This document shows positions 1-8,017 of a stretch of 48,545 nt of DNA, in pieces; position 1 is the first letter of the stretch; each line of letters begins with the position of its first letter. The notes beneath the pieces are model-generated. The model was not told the origin of the DNA, did not search any database, and was given only the letters and a program-made list of their open reading frames with translations. Source of the stretch: a bacterium c-19 (GTDB taxonomy: Bacteria; Bacillota_I; Bacilli_A; Erysipelotrichales; Erysipelotrichaceae); contig QZED01000012.1 of NCBI GenBank assembly GCA_009917405.1, positions 1-48,545 of the forward strand, read 5' to 3'. The translations under genes were made by a program, and so were the position numbers.

Positions 1-124
1 GTTTGGCAATATAATTATATACTATATTCTCTCATAACTCTACTTTACCAACGCTTTGCTTTAATGGTTCGGATAAAAAAACATTAAAAAATCGGCTAAA
101 GCATTAAATTTATGAAAGTTATAC

Positions 125-152
125 TTGCACCTTAGGAAAATTCTGATATAAT
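125..152 (+). promoter_or_regulatory. Promoter of the DUF1934-argS-rpoE operon
   Basis: A TTGCAC -35 box (125-130) and a perfect TATAAT -10 box (147-152) are separated by 16 bases. Transcription would start near 158-160, which argues against the ATG at 158 as the start codon and for the one at 176, which has GGTGAT just upstream. Confidence 0.75.
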
Positions 153-175
153 TCACCATGGTAAGTGGTGATAAT

Positions 176-568
176 ATGAAAAAACATCTCACGGTGAAAA
201 GAAAACATCGTTATGAAGAGGAACGTGATATTTTGTTTCGGGGTATCGCTGATGTTGTTTCAACAAATACCGGTATAAAAATATGTTATACAGAGGAAAA
301 TAAAGAAGCGCATGTGCAGGTTGAAGTCGTTGCAGATAAGGATTGCTTGGAAATCAAACGATTTTCTGAAACCAACAGCAGAATGTTTTTTTCATTAAAT
401 AAACGTACAGATGGTGTATTGTCTACTCCTTACGGTGATATTTCGATTGAGTTTTTCACTCATCGTTATATTTATAAGGAACAGATTATTACATTAGAAT
501 ATGATATTTATAATGGGGATAGCTGTATCGGCGGTTATCGCTTTATATGGAGTATCAAGGAGGCTTAA
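176..568 (+). CDS. DUF1934 (YwiB-like) beta-barrel protein
   Basis: A 130-residue protein recognised as DUF1934, the family of Bacillus YwiB, which also lies directly upstream of argS. The fold is calycin-like and the function is unknown. The body is a run of short amphipathic beta strands with a conserved-looking C-terminal stretch (YDIYNGDSCIGGYRF) and no signal peptide or membrane segment. The start at 176 is preferred over the in-frame ATG at 158 because 158 falls at the predicted transcription start and has no ribosome site. The stop overlaps the argS ribosome-binding region, so the two genes are probably translationally coupled. Confidence 0.75.
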   Translation: MKKHLTVKRKHRYEEERDILFRGIADVVSTNTGIKICYTEENKEAHVQVEVVADKDCLEIKRFSETNSRMFFSLNKRTDGVLSTPYGDISIEFFTHRYIYKEQIITLEYDIYNGDSCIGGYRFIWSIKEA

Positions 569-569
569 T

Positions 570-2210
570 ATGAGTGATTTAGAGTATCAGCTGAAGGAAG
601 CGATTAAATGTGCGTTTGAAAAAGCATTTGATCAGTCTATCACATTAGATGATATTGTAATTGAAATTCCGAAAGATAAGAGCCATGGTGATTATGCGAC
701 GAATGTTGCTATGAAATTAGCTCGGATTTTGAAGAAAAGTTCGCGTGATATTGCGGAAGCGTTGATTGCACAAATGGATGATCCTGTGATTCAGCGCTGT
801 GAATTGGCAGGTCCCGGATTTATTAATTTTACGATGAATCATTCGGCGATGAGTACTGTGATTGATTCCGTACTTGCTGAAGGTGACAACTACGGTCATA
901 ATGACAGCGGAAAAGGCGTTAAGATTAATGTGGAGTATGTATCGGCGAATCCGACCGGTGATCTTCATTTGGGTCATGCTCGCGGTGCTGCATGGGGTGA
1001 CAGTGTAACGCGCTTGTTGAGTGCTTGTAATTATGATGTTTGTCGTGAATATTATGTGAATGATGCCGGAAATCAAATTCATGCCTTGACCTTATCGTTG
1101 ATGGCTCGTTATGCACAGCTCTTTCATATTGAGAAGGAAATGCCGAAGGACGGCTATTTGGGGAAGGATGTTGCGTTGATTGCGGAGCGTATTGCCGAGC
1201 AGGATAAGGATCGCTGGCTTCACGAAGATGAAGATACTGCCTATGCTTATTTCCGTAGGGAAGGTATGAAGCAGGAATTGGCTAAGCTTCAGCGTGATTT
1301 AGACCTGTTCCGTGTTCATTTTGATGTTTGGTCCAGTGAACAGCAGCTTCATGATGACGGTCAGGTTGAAAAAGTTTTGCATAAGCTGAATGAACTGGGG
1401 CAAACCTATGAGCAAGATGACGCACTGTGGTTCGCTTCTTCAAAATACGGCGATGATAAGGATCGGGTTCTGAGAAAAAGTGACGGCAGTTATACATATC
1501 TTGTGCCTGATATTGCATACCATATAACGAAGTTTGAGCGTGGCTTTGATAAGCTTGTGAATTTTTGGGGCGCTGACCATCACGGTTATATCCCACGTAT
1601 GAAAGCCGCAATGCAAGCTTTGGGTAAAAATCCAGATCAATTAGAGGTGGATATCATACAAATGGTGCGTCTTGTCGAGAATAAAGAAGAAATCAAGATG
1701 AGTAAGCGTACCGGCAATGCGGTAACGGTTCGTGAACTTTGTGAAGAAGTCGGTGTAGATGCTGTTCGCTATTTCTTCGTTCAACGTGCTTTGGATACGC
1801 ATTTGGATTTTGATTTAGCCTTGGCTCGTAAGCAAAGCAACGATAACCCTGTCTATTATGCACAGTATGCACATGCACGTATTTGTTCGATTTTGAAACA
1901 GGCGGAACAATTCCCTGCCTGTTGTAATTACGATCGCTTGACAGATGATAAAGAGATTCAGCTGTTGAAGTATATTAATGAATTCCCTGCCGTAGTTGCA
2001 GATGCAGCTAAGCATCGCGCGCCGAATAAGGTTTGTAATTACATTCAAAAACTTGCTGCTTTTTTCCACAGCTTCTATAATGCCTGCAAGGTGATTGATC
2101 CCAGTGATGAGGAGTTAAGCTCTCAGCGATTGGCATTATTGAAAGCTACGAAGATTACGTTAAAGAATGCTTTATACCTGATCGGTGTTGAAGCCGCTGA
2201 TAAAATGTAG
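570..2210 (+). CDS. argS: Arginyl-tRNA synthetase
   Basis: A 546-residue class I aminoacyl-tRNA synthetase that charges tRNA-Arg in the cytoplasm. Visible landmarks are an N-terminal Add1-like domain, the HIGH signature as HLGH at about residues 133-136 within SANPTGDLHLGHARG, the KMSK loop as IKMSKRTGNAV in the last third, and an alpha-helical DALR anticodon-binding C-terminus. An open frame extends upstream to 501, but AAGGAGG at 557-563 sits at ideal spacing for the ATG at 570, so this start is chosen. The gene begins one base after the DUF1934 stop codon and is followed closely by rpoE. Confidence 0.97.
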   Translation: MSDLEYQLKEAIKCAFEKAFDQSITLDDIVIEIPKDKSHGDYATNVAMKLARILKKSSRDIAEALIAQMDDPVIQRCELAGPGFINFTMNHSAMSTVIDSVLAEGDNYGHNDSGKGVKINVEYVSANPTGDLHLGHARGAAWGDSVTRLLSACNYDVCREYYVNDAGNQIHALTLSLMARYAQLFHIEKEMPKDGYLGKDVALIAERIAEQDKDRWLHEDEDTAYAYFRREGMKQELAKLQRDLDLFRVHFDVWSSEQQLHDDGQVEKVLHKLNELGQTYEQDDALWFASSKYGDDKDRVLRKSDGSYTYLVPDIAYHITKFERGFDKLVNFWGADHHGYIPRMKAAMQALGKNPDQLEVDIIQMVRLVENKEEIKMSKRTGNAVTVRELCEEVGVDAVRYFFVQRALDTHLDFDLALARKQSNDNPVYYAQYAHARICSILKQAEQFPACCNYDRLTDDKEIQLLKYINEFPAVVADAAKHRAPNKVCNYIQKLAAFFHSFYNACKVIDPSDEELSSQRLALLKATKITLKNALYLIGVEAADKM

Positions 2211-2221
2211 GAGGATAGATC

Positions 2222-2554
2222 ATGAGTACAAAATCAATGATTAATATTGCATATGAACTAATGAATAAAAAACGCAAACCGGTAACTTTCTTAAAACTGT
2301 GGGAAGATGTTTCCACAATGATGGGTTTTAATGAACAACAGGAAGATGATAATATCGCTCAATTTTATAATGATATTTCTTTTGACGAGCGTTTTGTATG
2401 CATCGGTGATAATAAATGGGATTTGCGCTCTCGTCATACGTTTAATGAATCTGTGATCGATACCGAGGATCTGATGATTGATGAAAGTGATGAAGACGGT
2501 GTTTATGTCGAAGAGGAAACAATTAAGGACGTTGTGATTGAAGATTACAACTAA
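2222..2554 (+). CDS. rpoE: RNA polymerase delta subunit
   Basis: A 110-residue protein with the delta-subunit layout: an N-terminal HARE-HTH globular domain (about residues 1-75, with KPVTFLKLWEDV and the motif NKWDLR) and a short acidic tail rich in Asp and Glu. Delta is a Gram-positive accessory subunit that raises promoter selectivity and recycles RNA polymerase. The acidic tail is much shorter than in Bacillus subtilis (about 173 residues in total), so nucleic-acid displacement may be weaker; that is inference. AGGAGG lies before the ATG, 11 bases after argS, and a strong terminator follows. In many Bacillota pyrG follows rpoE, but not here. Confidence 0.9.
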   Translation: MSTKSMINIAYELMNKKRKPVTFLKLWEDVSTMMGFNEQQEDDNIAQFYNDISFDERFVCIGDNKWDLRSRHTFNESVIDTEDLMIDESDEDGVYVEEETIKDVVIEDYN

Positions 2555-2588
2555 CGACCGCATTCAATAGAATTAATTAAATAACAAC

Positions 2589-2623
2589 AGCAAGAGCCGG
2601 AAGCGAGGCTTTTGCTTTTTTTT
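2589..2623 (+). terminator. Rho-independent terminator after rpoE
   Basis: A 10-bp stem (AGCAAGAGCC with GGCTTTTGCT, one G-U pair) with an 8-base loop is followed by a run of eight T. It closes the DUF1934-argS-rpoE operon. Confidence 0.88.
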
Positions 2624-2791
2624 ACGGGCAAGCTTGGGGAAGTCGATGAAGTATGAAGGAAGAAAATCATAAGGCAGTGACAAGAGCGTATTTGATTTCT
2701 TGTTTTCATATAAACCCTCGCAAACGTGCTAAAAGGTGCAAATAACTCATCACAAAACATGCAAAAAAGTTCAATTAATGTGTCGAAAAAC

Positions 2792-2820
2792 TTGCTTATA
2801 GGTACAACTTATGCCATAAT
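2792..2820 (+). promoter_or_regulatory. Promoter of the DUF4143 ATPase gene
   Basis: TTGCTT (2792-2797) and CATAAT (2815-2820) are spaced by 17 bases, and a GCGGAGG ribosome site follows at 2835-2841. The accessory gene therefore has its own promoter downstream of the rpoE terminator. Confidence 0.6.
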
Positions 2821-2849
2821 GTACGTAATTAAGAGCGGAGGTTCAATTT

Positions 2850-4211
2850 ATGGAGAGAAACGCTTTGAAGCAGCTAATTGAATGGAATCAAGCCAAACGC
2901 AGAAAACCGTTGATCGTATGGGGCGCACGACAGGTTGGAAAAACTTATTTGATTAAAGATATTTTTACCGAAACCTGCTACAAAAACCGCACGATTTATA
3001 TTGACTGTAAAATTGAGGATGAAATCAGAGCATTCTGTAACAGGAGTGCTGATGCTAAAAAAATCATTGAATTTATATCGCTGTTCAAAGGAAAACAAAT
3101 AGATGAAAATACCCTGTTGATTTTTGATGAGGTACAAGAGTGTCCGAATATCATATCCGCATTAAAATACTTTTGTCAGGATTTCAGACATATTCCCGTT
3201 ATTGCGACCGGTTCAATGGTTCGCATAAAGCTTGAAAGAGAATCCCGCAAACGCGGAAATGCGAATCATCATAAGTTTCTGTTTCCGGTCGGTAAAATCG
3301 ATCAGCTGACAATTTATCCTATGAGCTTTGATGAGTTTTTAATGAATTCAAATCGTCCGCTGTTTAATGCGGTGAAAGCCGCTTATGAAAACAAAGAACC
3401 GTTAGCTGATGATATTCATACGCTTGCGATGGATCACGTATATAAATATTTGTTGATCGGCGGTATGCCGGAGGCTGTGGATGCTTATATTGAGGAAAAC
3501 AGTCTTTTTCCTGCACAAGAAATATTAAAAGCATTATATGATAATTATTTATCTGATATGGATTTATATCAGGCAAGCAGAGAAGCCGTATTACGTTCCC
3601 GAGCCTTATTTTCTAACATTTATCAACAACTGAATAAAGAATCTAAGAATTTTTCACCGAGTTTTTTAGAGGCGAACCGCAAAACCAGAGATTTTGAGGC
3701 TTCTGTTCATTGGCTTACGACTGCCCATATCATTCATCAATCGTTTCAGCTGAAGGAACACATTACGCTGCCGCTTATATCGGACAATTCAAATCATTTT
3801 CGTTTATTCTTGGCAGATATTGGTATGTTTTCTTATCAAAGCGGAATTAATGCGGCTTCGTTTATCGCTAATGACAGGGAGAATACGTTGTCCGGTATTT
3901 TTTACGAAAACTTTGTCGCAAACGAGCTGTGCGCAAAGGGACTGAAGCTTTTTTACTGGCGAGGAAAAGCTTCTGCGGAGCTTGAGTTTATTATTGAGTC
4001 TGATAATAAGCTTTATCCGATTGATGTAAAAAAGGGCAGAGGGACATTAAACTCATTGTCTAAATTTTCTAATCATAATAAATTTGAAGCTGCGATTAAG
4101 GTTTCAAACGGTAATTACGGTTATCACGTGGAACAAAGGCTGTTGACGATTCCGTTTTATTTTATTTCATTTGCGGCTGAGGATCTTGCGAAGGGAACGC
4201 TGAGGGTGTAA
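2850..4211 (+). CDS. AAA ATPase with DUF4143 C-terminal domain
   Basis: A 453-residue protein of the widespread ATPase plus DUF4143 family. The N-terminal ATPase shows Walker A GARQVGKT near residues 25-32, Walker B LLIFDEVQE near residue 90, and a sensor-like stretch VIATGSM. The C-terminal half carries the DUF4143 region with the sequence YWRGKASAELEFIIE, a nuclease-like beta-strand pattern that includes Glu but is not a proven catalytic site. No biochemical role is established for the family; a defence or toxin-related role has been suggested but is inference here. The gene has its own promoter and lies between the rpoE terminator and a VanZ-like gene. Confidence 0.85.
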   Translation: MERNALKQLIEWNQAKRRKPLIVWGARQVGKTYLIKDIFTETCYKNRTIYIDCKIEDEIRAFCNRSADAKKIIEFISLFKGKQIDENTLLIFDEVQECPNIISALKYFCQDFRHIPVIATGSMVRIKLERESRKRGNANHHKFLFPVGKIDQLTIYPMSFDEFLMNSNRPLFNAVKAAYENKEPLADDIHTLAMDHVYKYLLIGGMPEAVDAYIEENSLFPAQEILKALYDNYLSDMDLYQASREAVLRSRALFSNIYQQLNKESKNFSPSFLEANRKTRDFEASVHWLTTAHIIHQSFQLKEHITLPLISDNSNHFRLFLADIGMFSYQSGINAASFIANDRENTLSGIFYENFVANELCAKGLKLFYWRGKASAELEFIIESDNKLYPIDVKKGRGTLNSLSKFSNHNKFEAAIKVSNGNYGYHVEQRLLTIPFYFISFAAEDLAKGTLRV

Positions 4212-4285
4212 AGAGTTTTTTGATTATTAAGTTTTTTGGTAATAAATGATATAATCTTCTCGGATAAAAGAAAAGGAAAGTGCAT

Positions 4286-4867
4286 ATGATAAACAAAAAA
4301 GATTTAATAAAAAGTATTCTCATATTTTTGATATGCATTCCGTTAAGTTACATATTTTATTGGTTTGTTAGTTTAAGAATAATTAATATCGTTTATTACA
4401 TAGATACATTACCAAAAGGTATATTTTTATACTTTTGTCATATAATATTATTCTACTTTCTTACTAAGGTGGTATTCAGAATCAAATTATTAAATTTTGA
4501 AAAAATAATTTTGATCCTCACTTATTTTATTTTCTTACTGTTATGCTTTTTTGACCGAGTTTATATAGGTGAAAGAGTTATAAATTTGAATCAGTTTGAT
4601 TTGATAAATACTGTATATAATAACGGAATCATCGTATTGTTATTAAATATTGCTGTATTCTGTCCGTTTTATACCGCAATAAAATGGATAAATAAAAATA
4701 TAAAACCTAAAATTGCTTTTATTATTTTCTTTCTATTTGCATTATCCATAGAGATTATTCAATTTTTTACTATGAGTGGAATTTTTGATGTAATAGACAT
4801 ATCCTTATATGTTATCGGTTATTATTTAGGCTTTTTAATTTATAAATATGTGTTATTTGAAGAGTGA
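4286..4867 (+). CDS. VanZ-like integral membrane protein
   Basis: A 193-residue protein with about five hydrophobic helices. The C-terminal signature SIEIIQFFTMSGIFDVIDISLY matches the VanZ/YdjN-like pattern of a Glu-Gln pair followed by an Asp-rich loop and a final helix. VanZ-type proteins are linked to low-level teicoplanin resistance or envelope functions, but most members have no known role. A TATAAT box at 4250-4255 has only a weak -35 region. The ATG at 4286 with GGAAAG upstream is chosen over a GTG two codons earlier. The gene is very AT-rich compared with its neighbours, as many membrane or acquired genes are. Confidence 0.7.
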   Translation: MINKKDLIKSILIFLICIPLSYIFYWFVSLRIINIVYYIDTLPKGIFLYFCHIILFYFLTKVVFRIKLLNFEKIILILTYFIFLLLCFFDRVYIGERVINLNQFDLINTVYNNGIIVLLLNIAVFCPFYTAIKWINKNIKPKIAFIIFFLFALSIEIIQFFTMSGIFDVIDISLYVIGYYLGFLIYKYVLFEE

Positions 4868-4904
4868 ATATCGATAAGATTAAAATAAAAGAAGAAAATT
4901 TAAT

Positions 4905-4982
4905 AAAGGAAAAACGTATGATTGCATTTTGCTTTTATAATGCGGAAATGTGATCACCAATGATATACGTTTTCCTTTTTTT
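4905..4982 (+). terminator. Large imperfect hairpin ending in T7, terminator-like
   Basis: AAAGGAAAAACGTAT (4905-4919) is complementary, apart from one extra A, to ATACGTTTTCCTTT (4965-4978), which runs into a T tract. A smaller hairpin occupies the loop. It could terminate the VanZ-like transcript, but its 3' arm also belongs to a repeat that recurs at 5321, so it may be part of a mobile or structured element. Confidence 0.5.
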
Positions 4983-5085
4983 GTATATGCATCGGTATCT
5001 TTCATGAACAGCAAAGTTCATTGAATCAACTTTGTTGTTTCTGATTTCCGTGTATGCGGAAATTTGATGCTTATTTGTGTACATT
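4943..5085. repeat. Structured direct repeat, copy A
   Basis: About 143 bp that recur at 5321-5460 with clear similarity by eye. Shared blocks include GGAAATGTGATCACCAATG, ATATACGTT, TTGTATATGCATC, TCTTTCATGAACA and TTCCGTGTATGCGGAAATT. It holds a hairpin ATTTCCG/CGGAAAT (5044-5063) and a second one, TGAAC/GTTCA. No coding sequence is seen. Confidence 0.8.
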
Positions 5086-5320
5086 TTCCGCACCGCTGTA
5101 TATTAAAAAGACACATGTCATCGTTTTATATATACAAATAGTACAAACATTTGTACACAACATAAGATGTACATAGTTTCTGTCTTTTAATTATAAATTC
5201 GGACTGTTATATGGATTGATGATACTAAGTAATCACTCAATATATTTTTTGGTGTAAAGAACTTATTATATCATACCATTAATCACATGCGGTGATTCTC
5301 CATGCGATTTCCACAAACGT

Positions 5321-5460
5321 GGAAATGTGATCACCAATGATATACGTTATCCTTTTTTGTATATGCATCAGCATCTTTCATGAACAACAATGTTCATTAA
5401 ATCAACTTTATTTCTCAGATTTCCGTGTATGCGGAAATTCGACGGTTATCTGTGTACATT
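5321..5460. repeat. Structured direct repeat, copy B
   Basis: The second copy of the 4943-5085 element. Its 5' edge overlaps a perfect hairpin ATTTCCAC-AAAC-GTGGAAAT (5307-5326), and it contains ATTTCCG/CGGAAAT (5419-5438) and TGAACA-ACAA-TGTTCA. The last hairpin has one more base pair than its partner in copy A, so pairing is kept while the sequence differs. Confidence 0.8.
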
Positions 5461-5505
5461 ATTGGAAACACATAGAAGATATAATTTGTCAACCTGTTAG
5501 AGTAC

Positions 5506-5527
5506 GATTTCCGGGAACCCGGAAATC
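5506..5527. repeat. Near-perfect 22-bp palindrome
   Basis: GATTTCCGGG and CCCGGAAATC flank a central AA. It shares the ATTTCC...GGAAAT frame with the hairpins at 5044, 5307 and 5419 but has different inner arms. Confidence 0.7.
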
Positions 5528-5668
5528 TGCCTATCATCTATACACAATAAACACTATCTGTATATATAATAAATACATCACATTCATATATCCGTAGTGC
5601 AATACGTTATTCTTCCCATATGACCCCAACTTGTTTACCACAAATACCGTATCGCTCAGCAATTCTAC

Positions 5669-5697
5669 TTGCCAAACCTACTTTTTTGTATTAGAAT
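5669..5697 (+). promoter_or_regulatory. Promoter of the aromatic amino-acid operon
   Basis: TTGCCA (5669-5674) and TAGAAT (5692-5697) are spaced by exactly 17 bases. The predicted start near 5704 lies only a few bases before the ribosome site of the leader reading frame, as is usual for attenuation leaders. Confidence 0.65.
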
Positions 5698-5720
5698 ATT
5701 AACAAACGGAGGCATAAGTC

Positions 5721-5756
5721 ATGCGAAATAATGCTTATTTTTATTATTATGAATAG
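5721..5756 (+). CDS. Aromatic leader peptide MRNNAYFYYYE
   Basis: An 11-codon reading frame, ATG at 5721 and TAG at 5754-5756, with GGAGG at 5708-5712 eight bases upstream. Residues 6-10 are Tyr-Phe-Tyr-Tyr-Tyr, five aromatic codons in a row (four TAT, one TTT). It lies between a good promoter and a terminator, directly upstream of five genes for chorismate and tyrosine synthesis. By analogy with PheL and other leader peptides of enterobacteria, a ribosome starved of charged tRNA-Tyr or tRNA-Phe would stall on these codons and change the downstream RNA fold. The frame and ribosome site are seen; the mechanism is inferred. Confidence 0.75.
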   Translation: MRNNAYFYYYE

Positions 5757-5757
5757 A

Positions 5758-5819
5758 TCCTGTTAGTAACCAGCACAACGCATGGACTTTTTTGCTTTCT
5801 AATAGGACAAACAAAAGCA
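5758..5819 (+). promoter_or_regulatory. Attenuator leader: competing RNA stems
   Basis: TCCTGTTAG (5758-5766), just after the leader stop codon, can pair over 9 bp with CTAATAGGA (5799-5807, one G-U). The loop of that stem contains TGCTTT (5793-5798), which is complementary to AAAGCA (5814-5819) in the 5' arm of the terminator. A ribosome stalled on the Tyr codons would cover part of 5758-5766 and could free TGCTTT to act as antiterminator. A further pairing, CATGCG (5720-5725) with CGCATG (5779-5784), is possible. These pairings were found by eye and were not energy-calculated. Confidence 0.5.
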
Positions 5820-5848
5820 TCGTAAAAATACAAACGATGCTTTTTTCT
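5813..5848 (+). terminator. Attenuator terminator before aroB
   Basis: A 10-bp stem AAAAGCATCG/CGATGCTTTT (5813-5822 and 5835-5844) runs into a T tract. No gene other than the leader peptide lies between the promoter at 5669 and this hairpin, so it ends a short leader transcript upstream of aroB. This is the layout of transcription attenuation. Confidence 0.85.
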
Positions 5849-5889
5849 TAAAACAGATCCACATATCTATCAAACAGGAGGTTAATTAA

Positions 5890-6900
5890 ATGAAACTTCA
5901 TATGAATTTAGATGAACACAGTTATGATATTATATTGGAACGCGGATGCTTAAAGCAGCTGCGAAATTATACCGATGTAAATCATAAGATTCTCATAATC
6001 AGTGATGATAACGTACCGAGGGAATATATAGATACTGTCGCAGCTCAATGCCCGGAATGCTTTATCCACATTGTAAAGCACGGTGAGCAGGCAAAATCAC
6101 TTCATATATTTGAAAAAATTTGTGACGATCTACTGAAGCACCACTTTTCCCGTAAAGATAAAATCATAGCGTTAGGCGGTGGTGTGGTTGGTGATTTATC
6201 CGGCTATGTGGCGGCTTCCTATATGCGAGGAATTGATTTTATTCAAATACCAACTACAACATTGTCACAGATTGATTCTTCCATCGGCGGAAAGGTTGCG
6301 ATTAACTTTAACGGTGTAAAAAATATAATCGGTTCCTTTTATCAGCCGAAGCTGGTGCTGATTGATCCAAACACGCTGAAAACCTTACCACGCCGACACT
6401 ATATTAACGGATTAGTTGAAGCACTGAAAGCAGGTTTGATCTATGATGCTTCCTTGTTTGAAATGTTTGAAAACAAAGATATTGATCGGGATATCGATGA
6501 AATCATCGCCAAGGCATTGGCAGTAAAAAAAGCCGTGGTGGAACAAGATGAAAAAGAACAGGGGTTAAGGAAGATTCTAAACTTCGGACATACGATCGGA
6601 CATGCGATTGAAGCTGATAATCATCTTCATGATCTCTATCACGGAGAGTGTGTGGCACTGGGAATGCCTTACTTTATGAGTGATAAGCAGCTTCGTGAGC
6701 GAACACAGGCGATCTGTAAAAAAATGGGATTGCCGAGTGAAGTTAGCGCTCATCATGCGAATTGGCTTTCCGTTATGCGTAATGATAAAAAAGCCGACCA
6801 TGATAAAATCGATACCGTTTGGGTTCATGAAGCGGGACAGGCAGTGATCAAGCAGATGAGCATAGCTGAAATCGCCGAACTTTTGGAGGATACACTATGA
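5890..6900 (+). CDS. aroB: 3-dehydroquinate synthase
   Basis: A 336-residue enzyme that converts DAHP to 3-dehydroquinate, the second shikimate-pathway step, using NAD and a divalent metal. Visible features are the NAD-binding loop GGGVVGD at about residues 96-102, the stretch IPTTTLSQIDSSIGGKVAIN, and metal ligands Glu177 (LVEALKAG), His234 (NFGHTIGHAIE) and His251 (YHGECVALG). AGGAGG precedes the ATG, and it is the first structural gene after the attenuator. Its last four bases overlap the aroC start (ATGA). It is slightly shorter than typical AroB (about 360 residues) but looks intact. Confidence 0.96.
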   Translation: MKLHMNLDEHSYDIILERGCLKQLRNYTDVNHKILIISDDNVPREYIDTVAAQCPECFIHIVKHGEQAKSLHIFEKICDDLLKHHFSRKDKIIALGGGVVGDLSGYVAASYMRGIDFIQIPTTTLSQIDSSIGGKVAINFNGVKNIIGSFYQPKLVLIDPNTLKTLPRRHYINGLVEALKAGLIYDASLFEMFENKDIDRDIDEIIAKALAVKKAVVEQDEKEQGLRKILNFGHTIGHAIEADNHLHDLYHGECVALGMPYFMSDKQLRERTQAICKKMGLPSEVSAHHANWLSVMRNDKKADHDKIDTVWVHEAGQAVIKQMSIAEIAELLEDTL

Positions 6901-8015
6901 AAAATACAATCGGAAGGCATGTGTGCTGCACGATATTCGGAGAGAGCCACGGCAGTGCCATCGGTATTACCTTAGACGGATTACCGGCAGGAATTGCGAT
7001 TGATGAGCAGTTTATGCTGGAACAAATGAATAAGCGCAAAGCAAAAGGAAGAATTTCTACCCAACGCCATGAAGCCGATCTACCGAAAATCATCAGCGGG
7101 GTCTTTGAGGGGTATACAACCGGTACACCATTAACCATTTTGATTCAAAACAATGATCAGCATTCATCTGATTATGAAAAAACTAAGAATCGCCTGCGTC
7201 CTGCACACGCAGACTATACGGCAGATGTGAAATATCTCGGTTATCAGGACTATCGCGGCGGTGGACATTTCAGCGGCAGAATTACGGCACCTTTGGTAGC
7301 GGCAGGAGCGATTGCCTTACAGATCTTAAAGAATCAAGACATTCACATAGCAAGCCATATTATAAAATGCCACACCGTTAGTGATGATGCCTTTGCTCAA
7401 TCAGAAGATCAATTAAAGGCACAAATTCAGGCATTGCGCTCAACTTCATTTCCGACGATTCGCGAAGAAGCGCAGATTGCCATGATCAAAGAAATCGAAG
7501 CCGCGGCCGCAAACGGTGACAGTGTCGGTGGAATTATAGAAAGTGCTGTGATCAACGTACCGGCAGGAATCGGCGAACCGTTCTTTGACTCGCTGGAAAG
7601 CATTATCGCCCATTATCTTTACAGCATCCCCGCAGTTAAAGGAGTTGCGTTCGGACTTGGCTTTGGCTTCAGTGAGCATACCGGCAGTGAGGTCAATGAT
7701 TCTATTGCCTTTGAGAATAACCGTGTCATCACAAAGACCAACAATAACGGCGGTATTAACGGCGGTATTTCCAACGGCATGCCGATCATAATTCAAACAT
7801 GTATCAAACCGACGCCGTCTATTTATAAGGAACAAGATACGATAAACAAAGCTACAAAGCAAGCCGAAAAGCTGATCATTCAAGGTCGCCATGATCCGGC
7901 AATCATTCATCGCGCATGTGTGGTCGTTGACAGTGTATTAGCTTTGGCAATCTTAGATTGTATGATGGAAAGAAGTGCGGTACTGGCACTCCAAAATAAA
8001 AGAAAAGAGGATTAA
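6897..8015 (+). CDS. aroC: Chorismate synthase
   Basis: A 372-residue FMN-dependent lyase that makes chorismate from EPSP, the last common step to Phe, Tyr and Trp. The family signatures are visible: GESHGSAIGITLDGLPAG near the N-terminus, RGGGHFSGRITAPLVAAGAI in the middle, and GGINGGISNGMPI followed by a KPTPSI segment. It overlaps aroB by ATGA, which suggests translational coupling. Biosynthetic order is not kept in the operon, which is common for aro clusters. Confidence 0.97.
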   Translation: MKNTIGRHVCCTIFGESHGSAIGITLDGLPAGIAIDEQFMLEQMNKRKAKGRISTQRHEADLPKIISGVFEGYTTGTPLTILIQNNDQHSSDYEKTKNRLRPAHADYTADVKYLGYQDYRGGGHFSGRITAPLVAAGAIALQILKNQDIHIASHIIKCHTVSDDAFAQSEDQLKAQIQALRSTSFPTIREEAQIAMIKEIEAAAANGDSVGGIIESAVINVPAGIGEPFFDSLESIIAHYLYSIPAVKGVAFGLGFGFSEHTGSEVNDSIAFENNRVITKTNNNGGINGGISNGMPIIIQTCIKPTPSIYKEQDTINKATKQAEKLIIQGRHDPAIIHRACVVVDSVLALAILDCMMERSAVLALQNKRKED

Positions 8016-8017
8016 TT

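Noticed and set aside
158..175. ATG at 158 as the start of the DUF1934 gene
   Set aside because: It falls at the predicted transcription start, and only the ATG at 176 has a ribosome site.
4943..5460. CRISPR array
   Set aside because: Only two long, diverged repeat copies separated by about 235 bp; there are no short identical repeats with regular spacers and no cas genes.
5337..5597. 86-codon plus-strand open frame across the repeat region
   Set aside because: It runs through palindromes and repeat copy B, has no ribosome site and odd Cys/Ile/Tyr-rich composition, and copy A does not keep the frame.
5700..5860. T-box riboswitch for the aro operon
   Set aside because: No GGGTGG-type T-box, no AGTA or stem I signatures; the leader is too short, and the aromatic reading frame explains it better.
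6062..6070. Perfect DnaA box TTATCCACA in aroB (another at 30897 in nadK)
   Set aside because: Single isolated matches inside coding sequence; such nonamers occur by chance in a window of this size.
7446..7910. 154-codon frame opposite aroC, and similar long frames opposite gyrA, gyrB, argS and ricT
   Set aside because: These are antisense shadows of well-conserved genes, without ribosome sites or recognisable domains.
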